Shown in pieces: positions 33,496 to 45,467 of a DNA stretch of 64,000 nt; positions within the stretch are counted from its first letter, which is position 1; each line of letters opens with the position of its first letter. Origin of the DNA: Beta vulgaris subsp. vulgaris (lineage: Eukaryota; Streptophyta; Magnoliopsida; Caryophyllales; Amaranthaceae). Location: contig NC_079208.1 in the NCBI RefSeq assembly GCF_026745355.1, positions 21,830,955-21,894,954 of the forward strand. Direction: 5' to 3'. The translations under genes were made by a program, and so were the position numbers. The notes under the pieces are model-generated. The model was not told the origin of the DNA, did not search any database, and saw only the letters and a list, made by a program, of their open reading frames with translations.

Positions 33496-36400
33496 CTATT
33501 CTAGAATCTCATCGTTGGGTATATCAAACAAGTCCCTAGGCTTAGACTTAACTACATGAAGCCATCCTTTTTGTATCTCATCCTCCACATAAAAAACTTG
33601 TTTTGCTTGAGAAGAGAAAACAAATGGATCATCTGGCAAATTTCGACCAGTGTGCATCAACTTCGAGAAGTTGACAGTTACTCTGCCACTTGGATATGTT
33701 TTACAACCCCTACGTATATCAACCCAGTCACAACGAAACATTACAACTTTGAAAGAACCATAATAATCAAGTTCAAATATGTCTTTGAGTTTTCCATAAT
33801 ACACTTGGCCATCGGCTTCAACCATCACTCCAGAATTTTGTGTCTTCCGAAACCGTTCACGATCCACAGTATCAAACTTATAACCATTAATAATGAAGCT
33901 TTTTATCCTTTTACCGCGGTTGCTTAAACCACCGGCTAATGTTTTCTCAACTTTCCTTCTTGAGTGCTATCATCTAGGTTATGGACCTATGATTCCAAAT
34001 AGATGGTTAAGTTAAACTTAGATTGATATATAAAACAATTAAGGCAACTTCAAATTTTGAAGCATATAACCTGGTTCTGCAACCAATCGGAGAATTCCTT
34101 AAGCCTCCACTGATTTTCGAGATATTCATTGGCTGCGACTCCATGCTCTTGTCGCTTTAGTTGTAAGAAATCACTTAAGAAAAAAAAAGTATTTGTTAAC
34201 GTTTTGATTATAGATATATTCACTAAACAATCCATAATGATACTTACTCAAATACTGGTTTCATCTCATCCGAATGAAGTAAAACATAGCGATGTGCTTG
34301 CTTTAAACTTTTGTCATCAAGAGGACATTTTCTCTCTTTCCAACGACACGACCACATGAGTTGTATAGATAGTTATTAATGTGCGGAACACCATCATCAT
34401 TCCTTTTTGGTCTAGTGAACATGGTCTCAACACTTTCTAAATATCTCGAGCAAAACGTAATTGTCTCCCATAAAAGGAACCCTTCAGCTATGGTTTATTG
34501 CTAACATGAGATTTCAAAAAGGCCAAGTACCTTCGAAAATAATGAAGTTGTGATTGGAAAAATTAGAAAAGAAGTTGATGGTGGTTTCTTATTACAAAAT
34601 GATAAAGAAAATTTAGAAGAGTAATTGAAATTTGATATATTAACCTTTCAATAGGATACATCCATCTGTAATGAACGGTCCGCCAAGTTTAACCTCATCC
34701 ACTAAATGAATTAGTAGATGAACCATAATTGTGAAAAATGTTGGTAGAAACTCTTTCTCCATCTTACAAAGGGTCAACACAAGATTTGACTGAATGGTAT
34801 CTAACTCTCCTTTATCAATGGCAGTTGAACATATCTTCTTGAAAAAGTACGACAACTCCTCAAGTAAGTCAGTAACTTTTGTGGCATTTGACGCTCTTAA
34901 AGCAACCGGAAGGAGGTCTTGCATGAGGATATGATTGTCATGACTTTTCATATTAATAAGTCTGCGCTCCTTCATATTCACACATCTTTGCAAATTTGAT
35001 CCATAACCATCAGGAACTCTAAGCTTTTTCAAGACTTTCAAAAATCGTTCTTTCTCTTCTTTCACATATTGTAGGCAGCTGGAGGCATATACTCTTTAAC
35101 CATAGATGAGATTGAAGCCAAAGATGAGATTTTATGTTTCGTTCTTTAAGAGCCTCCCTAGCTTTCTTATCATCTCTACTCTTTTCTGTGTCTAAAAGAG
35201 TTCCTAATAAATCATCACACACATTCTTTTCAATGTGCATAACATCTAAATTGTGTCAGAAGATTATGTTCCCAATATTCCAAGTCAAAAAATATACTTT
35301 TCTTTTTCCAAAGAACCTTTTCATCTTCATTTTCACCTTCATCATCCTCAATTTCATTATTAGATGTCCCAACTTCTTGTCTCCTTCTTTCTTAGAAATT
35401 GTTTTTGATTTCCCGTAAACATAATTAACTTCTTCTAGTTGCTTCAAAATTTCTGTCCCACTAGCAGGAACAGGAGCAAGACCATATTCCTTTTTCCCAT
35501 CAAATAAATTAGCTTGAAAACGAAAAGGATGATCAATCGGCAACCATTTACGAGATCCGGGGTAGACAATTTTACCACCAAACTTATATGATTCGGTAAA
35601 ATTGGCGCAAGAAGGGCAAGCTTTATAACCTTTTGTACTCCAACCCGACAACATAGCATATGCCGGAAAGTCATTTATAGTGGAGTGTAATGCTGCTCGT
35701 AATTTAAACTTTTTTCCGCTATAAACATCAAAAGCATCTACACCTTCCCACAACAATTTTAACTCATGGATTAAAGGTTGCAAGTACACATCAATATCAA
35801 TACCAGGGCCATATTTTCCAGGAATAATCAAGGACAAAATAAATGAAGATGACTTCATACAAAGCCAAGGAGGCAAATTATATGGAATCAGAACAACTGG
35901 CCATGTACTGTAATTAGTGTTCATGAGACGATATGGATTAAAACCATCACTTGCTAGACCAAGTCTAACACTACGAGGATCTATAGCGAAATCTTCATAT
36001 CTCTTATCAAATCTTTTCCAAGCCTCTCCATCTGACGGGTGACTAATAATTTTTTCGTCCTTCCGATCAAAATGCCATATCATATCTCTTGCGGTATTAG
36101 ATGACATGTAAAGCCTTTTTAGTCTAGGGATGAGAGGAAAATACCGCATTACTTTAGCTGGCACCCCTTTTACATGTTTCATTACTTTTCTCATTTGCAT
36201 CACTCTCCTTGCCTTTCAGATTTTGCCACCTTGATGTGTGGCAGATATGACACTCACTTTTGTCTGCGTATTCCCCCCAATATAACATACAATCATTTGG
36301 ACATGCATGGATTTTCTCATAACCTAATCCTAGATCTTTTATTATCTTCATGCTTTCGTAATAAGACGACGGGAACTCCATAATATGAGGAAATGCGTCT

Positions 36401-37016
36401 AATAGAAGTTCAAGCAACTTATTAAATGATTCAACAGACCAGTGGTTCATACACTTAAGGTGAAATAAGTGTAATAGAAACGATAGCTTTGAAAAAGTAG
36501 TGCACCCCTCATATAGACTCTCGTTAGAAGCTTCCTTTAGTCTTTTATACTTTGCCTCTTCTACGTTGGTGTTGGTTGATGCACATTCATCATCTACTTC
36601 GTATTGAAAATTTACCTCTTCATGCATCTCATTTAGATCTTCGTCATCGGAATCTAACTCACTTAATAACGGGGGTTCGTTAGTGGGTTGTGGACTACCA
36701 ATCCTAAAAGCTGCTTTTAGTAACCCATCAATATCATCTCGACCAACTACTTTTGCTTGATCACTAGGGAACTCTAAGTTGGTATCCACTTGATGGTTAG
36801 AATGAAAAATCCATTTGTGTAATTCTTGTAAAAACCGTACAATAAAATATGGCCTCCTACTTTCTCTAGCTTAAACCATTTATTTAACTTGCAATTATTA
36901 CATGGACATCGTGTTTTTCCTTCAACAAGAGTCTCTTTAGCAAGTTCTAAAAATTTCATGCAACCATCATAATAAGCAGGATGACCTTTTTGTAAATTTA
37001 TCCAACTAGAATCCAT
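33496..37016 (-). CDS. CACTA TNPD-like transposase (Transposase_21 family), multi-exon
   Basis: TNPD is the catalytic transposase that cuts at the CACTA ends. From ATG 37016 (MDSSWINLQKGHPAYYDGC) a transposase-associated zinc region has CPCNNCKLN. Then come the linker with CMNHWSVESFNKLLELL and CHICHTSRWQ, and the catalytic block: LGLASDGFNPY, the LIPGKYGPGIDIDVYLQPLI region, and SGWSTKGYKACPSCA. MHIEKNVCDDLLGTLLDT follows. A DUF4218-like part (ELSYFFKKICSTAID; PTFFTIMVHLLIHLVDE) lies at 34640-35065 and a DUF4216-like part (FKVVMFRCDWVDIRRG; FYVEDEI) at 33496-33867. Junctions near 36780, 36170 and 35250 need introns or are frameshifts, so integrity is undecided. Confidence 0.85.
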
Positions 37017-37039
37017 GTCTACAAAAAAATACAATTACA

Positions 37040-38580
37040 AATAAGAACCACAAAGCTAAAAAAATCCATGAACATATATCCTGAAATAATTGCAAAATCA
37101 TTACTCTCATGGTACGGAATGATTATGATATTACTCAACTTTTAAAATAAACTACCTAATAACAAGAAGCAATGACAATAATTAAAGAAAATGCAAGACA
37201 AATTAGGTAAAGTACCTAGTCCACCCAAAGGTGCTACAAAAGGAAGAAGATTAATCCCCTTTGGCCACCTGCAATCTGCTTCACGACAACTATTGTAATT
37301 AGCAAAGATCTCTATAAAGAAAAACAAATATTATGTATAAGACTTATGAAGGTTTTAAATAGCAGTAACTACAATTATCCAAGAACAAAACCTCCTTGTA
37401 TAGAAAATTAGGAAAGTTTAGAAATCTAGAATTTACATCACCAAGAAATAACTACTTATAATAAGCAACATCTGAAAGAACAAAACTAAAGAAAACCACA
37501 TTTTTGCAATATAACCACAGGGGAATCCATTAGACAGAAGAGATCAAGTTGCCTTGTATCTCGCATATCATGTACTAAATAAAGTTACAAAAATCAGAAA
37601 ATTCAGGCCATGACATATGTTGACTGTGGAATGTCAGATTAGCATCCATGAAAGGTCTTAAGACCTAGATCAATACTGATCATAAATCAGAATCTCTACG
37701 GCCTAAACCATCAACTTGGTTTCAAGTTTAAGGTGAGACATCAACAATATACAATAGATTAGCAGTATGCAATCATAGTGTCAGGGAACTACAGCATAAA
37801 CATCCAAATATCGAATGAGTAGTGATCATTCAACTTCTTGACAACAGCAGAGAAGATGTCAATTGAATTTCTCCAATGGCTACCGACAGAAAAAGAAAGA
37901 AATCAGCCTAACACTTGTCTTTCATGTGCAGTACATTCATTGCACTTATGCCAAGCCACCAAATCAATCTAATCCTCATGCAAGCTATCACAAATAACTA
38001 CTTCTAGTATACTTTAATCCAGACATTTTCATCCTCCCAAGTAACCAGAATTTTTTTTTACGCATAATCAGTATAATAATAAAAGCAAACAAGTCAAAAT
38101 TCTGATTCAAAAGGCAAGAAACAAAGCAGAAACCAAAACAAAACACAAACAAGAGTATAATCTGAGTGAATCCAACACCTAACTGAGCATAACGAAACCC
38201 AAAAAAAGCCAAGATTTCAACTTTTAGTAGATCCAACACCTAACTGAGCATAGTTATAAAATTACATGCATTCAATCCTTTTTACTTTCGAAATCAATGA
38301 GCACAAAGAATTCTTTACACCCTTAGGTGCAAAGAAACGAGAAATTGGGATGAAAAAGTAATCAATTTGTGATCGAGTGAAATTACAATACTTCGAATGA
38401 AAAAAAAAAAAAAAGCATTTGATGAGCGAATTGAGAAATTCGAAGAATTGGAATGAAAAAAAAAAAAAAAAGAGACGCATACCTGATGAAGAAGGTGGTT
38501 ATGGTGAGCAATTGATGAGCGAAGGTGGGAAGAAGATGATTCGTTTTTCGTTAACTACCCTAGAGCTTCTACAGTAGTGT
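37040..38580. other. CACTA 5' non-coding region
   Basis: Upstream of the TNPD start. AT-rich with A-runs (38398-38414, 38455-38470). It probably contains the promoter and leader; no motif is distinct enough to name. Confidence 0.5.
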
Positions 38581-38780
38581 TTCACTCACAATTTTCGGGT
38601 GCAGTTGCTTTGGGAGTGAGAGTGGGGTTTTTTTTAAAACAAATTATCATTTAATTATTTTTTCTGAAATTTTAGGCGCTTCACTCACAATTTTCGCGTG
38701 CAGTTGCTTTGGGAGTGAGAGTGGGGTTTTTTTGAAAACAAATTATCATTTAATTATTTTCTCTGAAATTTTAGGCGCGG
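38581..38780. repeat. 99-bp tandem duplication near the CACTA right end
   Basis: TTCACTCACAATTTTCG through TGAAATTTTAGGCGC is present twice in direct tandem (start at 38581 and 38680), differing at a few bases. It sits just inside the subterminal repeats. Confidence 0.88.
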
Positions 38781-38819
38781 GAGTGATACTAGGATTTCTA
38801 TAATGTTATTAAGCAGTTA

Positions 38820-38958
38820 ATGAGGACGCTTAAAAGCGTAGCCAAAATTCTCGACGCTTAAAAGCGTCGAGATACTACGGAATCTATTTCCTCCACCCAA
38901 CACTTATGCCGGGGCGTCGAGCATAAAGCGTCTAGAAGGTAAGGGTTTTCTAGTAGTG
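38820..38958. repeat. CACTA subterminal repeats, right end
   Basis: GACGCTTAAAAGCGTAGCC, CGACGCTTAAAAGCGTCGAG and AAAGCGTCTAG precede the terminal TTTTCTAGTAGTG. Fewer copies are present than at the left end. Confidence 0.82.
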
Positions 38959-39192
38959 GATCCAATCCTCGAACTTTACTGGATCAGGTTCCCCATCATA
39001 AGTCCTAGGATTGTGTGATGCTAACCTTTTATAAAACTTTTCCTCATCATCTGTATCCTTATTTGCCTGGTTATTCTCCAACAGATTCAACAATCGGGTA
39101 TTCATATTTTCTAACTGCTTAATTCTAGCCTCCATTTGGTGAGTTGAGTCACCAGATCCTGATGATGAAGCACCAGCTCTAGTTCCTACCAT
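38959..39192 (-). pseudogene. Tekay gag 5' part, separated by the CACTA insertion
   Basis: The ATG at 39192 opens MVGTRAGASSSGSGD, a typical chromovirus Gag start, and runs to PVKFEDWI where the transposon begins. The other part resumes at 28986. Upstream, 39193-39515 is a non-coding leader. Confidence 0.9.
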
Positions 39193-39515
39193 CCTAATTA
39201 AGGAAAATGAAATACTATTACCTTCCCACTTATTAAATTAAGCAGATAACATAAAAGTAAAGTAAAGAACAATCACATATGCACACCAAAATTTGCTCTT
39301 ATATAGAAGCATATAGTTTCAACTTATACAACCATATCCGAGTAATCAATAATACTAGCTACATATGTATATACTATTTACATTAGTTAATACTACTATA
39401 TTCTAATACATATACACGACTCATAGGCCCAAAAGTTAGTATACTTATATATATATCCTAACATCATATACCCAAAAAAAAAAGATCATTTTCACTTTAA
39501 GTTCCTTCCAACAAT

Positions 39516-40444
39516 CTAATCTAGTTGAAAAGTATCTCGTACGTAACCGCTGTCACTACTACTCCCTGAATCTATCTGTCCTGGTTTGAAATCCGAATCG
39601 TAACTTGAGCTACCCTCATAAGAGTAACTGATTTCATCTTCGATATCTTCATCTCCTTCTATGTTCTGATCTTCTATTCCGTCATCTTCTATCTCAACCT
39701 CTTCTATTTCCATTTCCGGATCCTCCTCTTCAATTTCTTCACTATCAGAACTAATATTTATATACCCAATTTCCTTATGGTCTTTCTCAGGCTGATTAAC
39801 TTCTTCATCCCTGCTTTTAGTTATCCTACTAGGACCTGCTTCATCCTCATACTTCCTCTTTTTAGGAGGCACTTCCTTATTCTTGTTACCACCATCCATT
39901 CTAGCATTTTCCCAATCTATTTGAGCTTCTACTTCCTTCATTTTCCTAGTCTTATACTCTTCATATGTTATGATGGTACCTTCTTTTCTCCCCTTACGAT
40001 CCACTTCTTGGATCCTCCTATAAACTTCCTCAACCGTGACATTCCATTGTATCAACTTCTTGTCTATCGTAACATAGTCGATTTATGACCCCCTTAATTC
40101 TCTGTCAGGAATATAATAGTCTAATATCTTCCAATATTCTTCCATAAGATCTCTCCATGGATCATTTAAAGGCAAAGTCTTTACTAATGTATAAGCTTTA
40201 ACTTCCGGACGAGCATATGGGTTTTCTTCTCCCCGGCCCATTACTTGATTATATTCCACAATTGCCTTCATTACTTGTCTTGCACAAGCAGGTGCATCCG
40301 TATAACATAAGCTAGCAGAAAATAGAGTGACTGGTTCACGAACCCCTGGAATATCTTCACCAATGCTTTCAAAAGGTATGTCCATGTATCCTCAGAATCA
40401 GATGTTTCAATCACTATTGGCTCCCCTCTACTTCCTGGATTCAT
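39516..40444 (-). pseudogene. Extra reading frame upstream of gag in the Tekay element, nearly open
   Basis: Between the primer-binding site and gag is a frame of about 309 codons on the same strand. It starts at ATG 40444 (MNPGSRGEPIVIETSDSED), shifts frame by one near 40385, and continues MDIPFESIGEDIPGVREPV. It crosses one in-frame TAA at 40083 and goes on as KKLIQWNVTVEEVYRRIQEV to the TAG or TAA at 39516. The segments on both sides of the TAA share one frame, so it was recently one protein. It is hydrophilic with a basic PPKKRKYEDE and a long acidic/Ser region (SSDSEEIEEEDPEMEIEEVE). I do not recognise a domain. Upstream frames are known in Ogre but, to my knowledge, are not standard for Tekay elements. 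Confidence 0.6.
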
Positions 40445-40557
40445 TTACATCATCAAAACATAACATCAATTAACAACTAGTCCAACTCAAACTTCATAGT
40501 AATCACCTTATAATAACATAGAATAGTCATGCTTATACATTCTAATGTCTTAATTTA

Positions 40558-40569
40558 GCTCGGATACCA
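40558..40569 (-). other. Primer-binding site of the Tekay-like element
   Basis: Minus strand TGGTATCCGAGC lies two bases inside the 5' LTR, one base different from the common tRNA-Met complement TGGTATCAGAGC. Confidence 0.85.
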
Positions 40570-40571
40570 CT

Positions 40572-42931
40572 TGTAACAGCCCAAACCTCCACTAATCTTA
40601 ATCAACATCGTTTAATCACAACGGAAGCGTTATCAAACTAAGATTTGGACTATTACCATGACATTCTCAAATTATAAGGAAGAGAATATCAAATTACCTC
40701 AAAAACATACTTTATACATTACTTAATGCATACAAAGCTGTCCTCATAAGAGCTCTTAGGTTACATACACCAAAAACTGACTAAAGTTCAGTAGTCTATC
40801 ACTTGCTTAACTATGTAAACATATGTATATAGATGTCATTACTTAATTCACATTATTGAAAGTCTATTATAAAAGTAAACACCTTCATCACATATCCTCA
40901 TACCAACCTGCATCAAAATCAAACTCTGCCATCCACCGAGTGACAGGCCACTGAAATGACAAAACAATCAGCAAAGCTGAGTACACACTGTATAATAGAA
41001 AATACAAGTTTAGGTGTATTTTGAAAACTAACACATAGTTATAATAACAGATAATCACCCTTAACTTAGTTACTATGGTTTCACAAAATCAATCGTTTGG
41101 CATGAACGCGAGTGGAGAGGGGTACCACGCAGTACCAGCTGTCTCCAAACTAGTGAGGGTCGTCACCCAGCCTTTTATTGTTATGCTTGCAAGACTTACC
41201 CGGACATGTCCTATAACGCCAGGATTAGCCCCTCCTGGAAGGCAACAGCTAGGGACTCTACCCGCCCTAACTCGGAGTGCCTATTCATGCCTCACTTTCA
41301 TATTTATAAAATAAGATATTTAATGGTTTATACTTTAAACCTCAATACTCAAAATCCTTATCAACTCATCCTTAATACTCATAACTCTTATCTACTCCTT
41401 TCAATTACCCTTACTTTGATAGTTGAGAAGATTTAGGGTTTTCATACTTAAAACTAGTTTTTAACATAATAACTTTGATAGAACTTAACCAATTACGTCT
41501 TAGGGACTTACATAATACTCCACCATCTATTTCATCAAGAGATTACCAATTATCAATTACTATATAAGTTCATGTACTAAGCACATCCCATTTAGAAGCA
41601 TAATCGTAATGACTTAGTGTATAAGTGTTGTTTAGGTCAATTGAAACATCTCTAATGAACCTTAGCATGATTATACTTATGTAATATACTCAATATACAC
41701 ATAATAATACACATATCATACATAAATTCATTTCATAAACATGCTTTACACAAGAAAGAAACAATCACTTAACTATAAGAGTGGAAAAATCTCTAGGTTA
41801 AACCAAACTAAGTGTGTACCTTAACTAAGGATGCTTAAAGCTCACGAAATTCCTTAATCCACTTGGTTAACTACTCCTACAGCTTCCCTGAATGTATAAA
41901 ATGCTAAAGATTAGTTTCAACAAGCTTATAGATATGAAAAACTAAACTTAAATATAGAGATGTAAACTGTTGAACTTAGCAACTTATGTGATCTTTGAAC
42001 AAGGTTTTCTATATGATTTTATGGTCTAAAGGTTGGAACCAAAGCTTGTACAACTCTGTATGGATGTTTAGAAGAGTTCTATGTAGAGAAAAGTGGGTGT
42101 CAAAGAGGAGAAAATACGAGAAAAGAGACGAAAACCCAGAACAACCTTTTATAGCCTGTTCTGGCGGTACCCAAGGAGGAGGGAAAAGTGATCTGGGCAA
42201 CGTCGGTTTCTTGGAGTTTCTGGGTGATTCTTGCTTGAGGTGTTAGCATTTGGTGTTGTCTATCATGCATACAAAGGGCTTTGAGAGATCGACACTTGAG
42301 TAGCTGCTAAGCAGCTTTCTTTGAGGATAGGTCTGAGCTGTAATTTCAGCTGGCCAGGTTTTACTATGTAAGCAATTTACCTTATTAAGCCACGTAATTC
42401 TTGGGCTTAAATGACCATTTTATCCTTAAGACATCTTAATCATGTCATATATCAAGTTTGGTTAGGTTCTGAGCTCAGATTCAATCCCGAAAGGCTCTTT
42501 AACTGGAAGGTCATCGTTACCCGATAAAACAATCTCGATACGATTTTCACAATCTTAATGTTTAAGGCTCTCAAGGACTTTTCAACTTATCTATTGGTTT
42601 CCAAAGTCTTCTTAGCCAATAAGAATGGTAGATCTTACCTACTTTTTCCCTCGTATGGTGTTGGAGAGTATTCTAATCTACTTTAAGCACTACAACCAAA
42701 TGTAACTTAGCATAACTGATAGTTTCAAGTAACTATCTTCCACCTAGAACCTTAAAATCCTATAACTCTATATGAAGTAGTCAATTAACTTACGTAAAAC
42801 ATGTAAGTTAACTAATAAAACATAATATCATAGGAAATACACAGTTAGACTGCTCTGTAGTTACTTTAATACGATCTCATGCTTTAGCACATAATCAGGG
42901 TTTTGAGTTAGGGCTTCTTAGGGCTATTACA
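40572..42931 (-). repeat. 5' LTR of the Tekay-like element (right copy)
   Basis: Partner of 22282-24635, with scattered substitutions and a handful of one- to few-base indels. Confidence 0.95.
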
Positions 42932-42936
42932 ATTTG
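42932..42936. repeat. Target-site duplication ATTTG, right copy
   Basis: Matches 22277-22281. Confidence 0.93.
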
Positions 42937-43730
42937 CTTGTTCTAAGAAGAAGCACCAAAAAGGGAAAAGCTCAAGATGCCCGAAAGGAAAGAAAAAGTC
43001 AAAGAGGCATACTAAACAATAAGTATTGCCAATTTACTTACTTCAACAAGATCCACTTACTCTTGTAATCTCGGAAGAATTCTTTCCTGAAGATTAATTT
43101 ACTACGATTACTATCAATGCTACCTCATTCGTGGAGGATAATGAAGAAAAAGAAGAAAAGGGGGATCAAGACAATGTTAAAGAAAATGAAATCTATGTTA
43201 AGGTGAATGTTCATCATTCAGGGTCAGAGATAGATCCAAAGATATTATCTATCTTCGAATCTCTTCCTACACGCATAGGATGGAGGCAGATCATTCATTT
43301 GCCTCGACAAATGTGTCGACAGGTGGCTCTTGCACTTCAGCATGCAGAACTATACCTTGACAAAGTGAAGGATGTTGGGGAGCCAATAGAAAGTTCGACT
43401 ACATGCACGTCATGTAATTTTGCCTTGGCCTTCACTGATGAAGACTTATTGTTGGGTTCAAAACCTTACAACCGACCCTTGGTCGTTGCTGGTTATATTT
43501 TTGGCTAGAGAGTGAATCGTATCTTAGTGGATCGAGGTTCAGCTGTCAACATCATGCCAAAATCCACCATGACTGATTTGGGGATCACTATGGAAGATCT
43601 TTCTGATAGTCGTTTAATGATCCATGGGTTCAATTTGAATAGTCAGCATGTCATAGGCATAATACGTCTTAACCTTATGATGGGAGGTTGACATCATCTA
43701 CTCTCTTCCATGTCATAGATACAAAGATGT
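42937..43730 (+). pseudogene. Gag-pol junction and protease fragment of a second Tat-like element
   Basis: Carries ALALQHAELYLDKVKD, CTSCNFALAFTDEDLLLG and NRPLVVAGYI. After a stop at 43506 the protease follows (VNRILVDRGSAVNIMPKS, with DRG in place of DSG/DGG). It ends in HVIDTK at 43726 where the next LTR begins. The family resemblance is to the Tat/Athila group with DGGSAVNIMP proteases. The missing pol appears in part at 48669-49244, so the two pieces may come from one element. Confidence 0.78.
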
Positions 43731-45467
43731 TGTAATACTCCGTATTTTTTAGTAAGTTACTATTTATATTTTTAAAAAAGTTTTAGTTTTTAAAAAGGAT
43801 TTATTTACTAAAAAGGCTTATTATTTATTATAAAGGCTTTTATAAGAAAGGGTTTGGGTATTTAAAACAAATTTTAATGAATTTTGGGCCTAACTTTCCT
43901 AAGTTTTACATTCAAGTAGTTGCTCCAAAATAAAATTAAAAATGTTTTAAAAACCATTCCAAAAATGTTTGCAAAAAGAATAAAAAAAAGATTTAGAGAA
44001 ATATAAAAAAAAAATTAATAAAAAGAAAAAAAAAGAAAAAGAAAAAAAAGTTTAGCCACAATTCACGCGGCGGCATGAAGTGGTAGACTTTGGTTACCTT
44101 TTACTTTTTGTTATCTTTTCAAATATTTTACCTTATATAATTATGTATTATGGGATAATTTATATCTTTTTCTAATCTTAGTTGGATAATTATAAATCTA
44201 TCTTTTAGAGTCCTAGTCGTATTCAGATTCGACCTTTCCAACTAGTATAAATAAGGGTCTCCACCGATCATTTTTTCATAACAAATTTGAGAAATAAATC
44301 TCTTTTCTCAAGTTTAAACTCTCTCTCCTAGCCTACCTTTTCTCTTCTCTCCTACTAGTTATTAATTTTCAAGCTGCGTGTATTTGTAGATCTTTAATAA
44401 TTATTTTGCAAGTGTAGTATCATGTTTTTAGAAAAATATTTAGGATTGAAATACATGTTTTTATGAGTTTTATTATGAACTGCATTTGTTTTATATGAGC
44501 ATATTTGAATGTTTACAAATTTTATTTATAAACTTTGAATTATGTCTTTCGTTTAATATATTTATAAAGTTTGATCTTTGAATTTATATTCAAATATTTT
44601 AGAAGGAGTTTAATCTTTTGATTCATGTTTAAATATTTAAAATTGAGTGTTTTTGAACTTTTATTATTTTTCAAAGGTTAACTCTGGAGCAAGTTATTTT
44701 ATTTATGCCTTTATATGGCTAAGTTTTAAGAATTATTATTCTTTTTTAAGGAGGATTATTTCAGAAGGCTTTTTATTAGGTATATGATCTTTTATGATCA
44801 CAATTATAAAAAGGCAACGGCTTGTTATTTATTAGCAAGAACGATAGCCATTATATTATTTACACATGTACTTTTTGTATAAGTCATGTGGACAAGGTAG
44901 TTCCCCTCGTAATAGACTCGGTAAGGAATACTAAATTTGGGGGGGTGCACACTTTAGGCAAGGAAAAAGGATTTTTATCAAGGTTGTATATATTTATATT
45001 ATACAAGTATTATCAAGTATCCAGGAAGGTTTTTCGAAATTAAATATTTCAGAAGTTTAATTAAAGAAAGTGTTTTAATATTCCGCATATACATGTACTC
45101 AGTATTTTTATTGACACACTTTTATTTGTTTTGTTTTATGGCTTTATCCCTCTGATGACTCTATTTGTTGAGCAGATTTTACAGGTTGATATGATGCATA
45201 CTTCATATGGGAGAGCTAGTGAGGAATCATAATTAGGCAAGGAGTTGTAATTTTATTGTCTTTATTTGCATTGTTATATAATTGTACGATAAAGTTATTT
45301 CAATAAAGAGAAGTTAGTTTAATTATTCCGCTGCATTAGTTAAAATTTAGTTAGTAGTTAGTATTAAAACCTTTAGCGTTATCACGTGGCGGTAATACTC
45401 TCAAGTTTCTCACGGAGTTTTATATTAAAATAAGGTTTCCAAAAGAGAGAAATTTGGGGGTGTTACA
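43731..45467 (+). repeat. Isolated 1737-bp LTR with adjacent primer-site-like sequence
   Basis: Ends TGTAATAC and GTGTTACA, followed at 45471 by GGGTATCAG, close to the tRNA-Met primer site. A TATA-like AGTATAAATAAGG lies near 44245. It splits the Tat protease fragment. No matching second LTR is in the window and the flanks do not repeat, so it is a truncated 5' LTR and not a clean solo LTR. Confidence 0.75.

Larger units (their letters stand above)
28987..38958 (-). mobile_element. Complete autonomous-type CACTA (En/Spm-like) DNA transposon
   Basis: 9972 bp with 13-bp terminal repeats CACTACTAGAAAA at both ends and a GAT target duplication (28984-28986, 38959-38961). Subterminal regions carry many GACGCTTTTT/AAAAGCGTC motifs. 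The minus strand carries TNPD-type transposase sequences (33496-37016) and TNPA-type sequences (30413-31712). It lies within the gag of the Tekay element. Whether it is still active is unclear, since splice forms were not resolved. Confidence 0.93.
22282..42931 (-). mobile_element. Complete Tekay-like Ty3/gypsy chromovirus, interrupted by a CACTA element
   Basis: LTRs of 2354 and 2360 bp are flanked by ATTTG. Excluding the CACTA insertion the element is about 10.7 kb. Minus-strand order: primer site, an extra frame, gag, protease, RT, RNase H, integrase, chromodomain, purine tract, LTR. LTR length and the chromodomain suggest the Tekay/Del lineage (inference). The LTRs are about 98-99% alike by eye. 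Several one-base frameshifts and the CACTA insertion in gag make it non-autonomous now. Confidence 0.95.

Noticed and set aside
43731..45467. Clean solo LTR
   Set aside because: The five bases on each side differ and a primer-site-like sequence follows, so it is a truncated 5' end.
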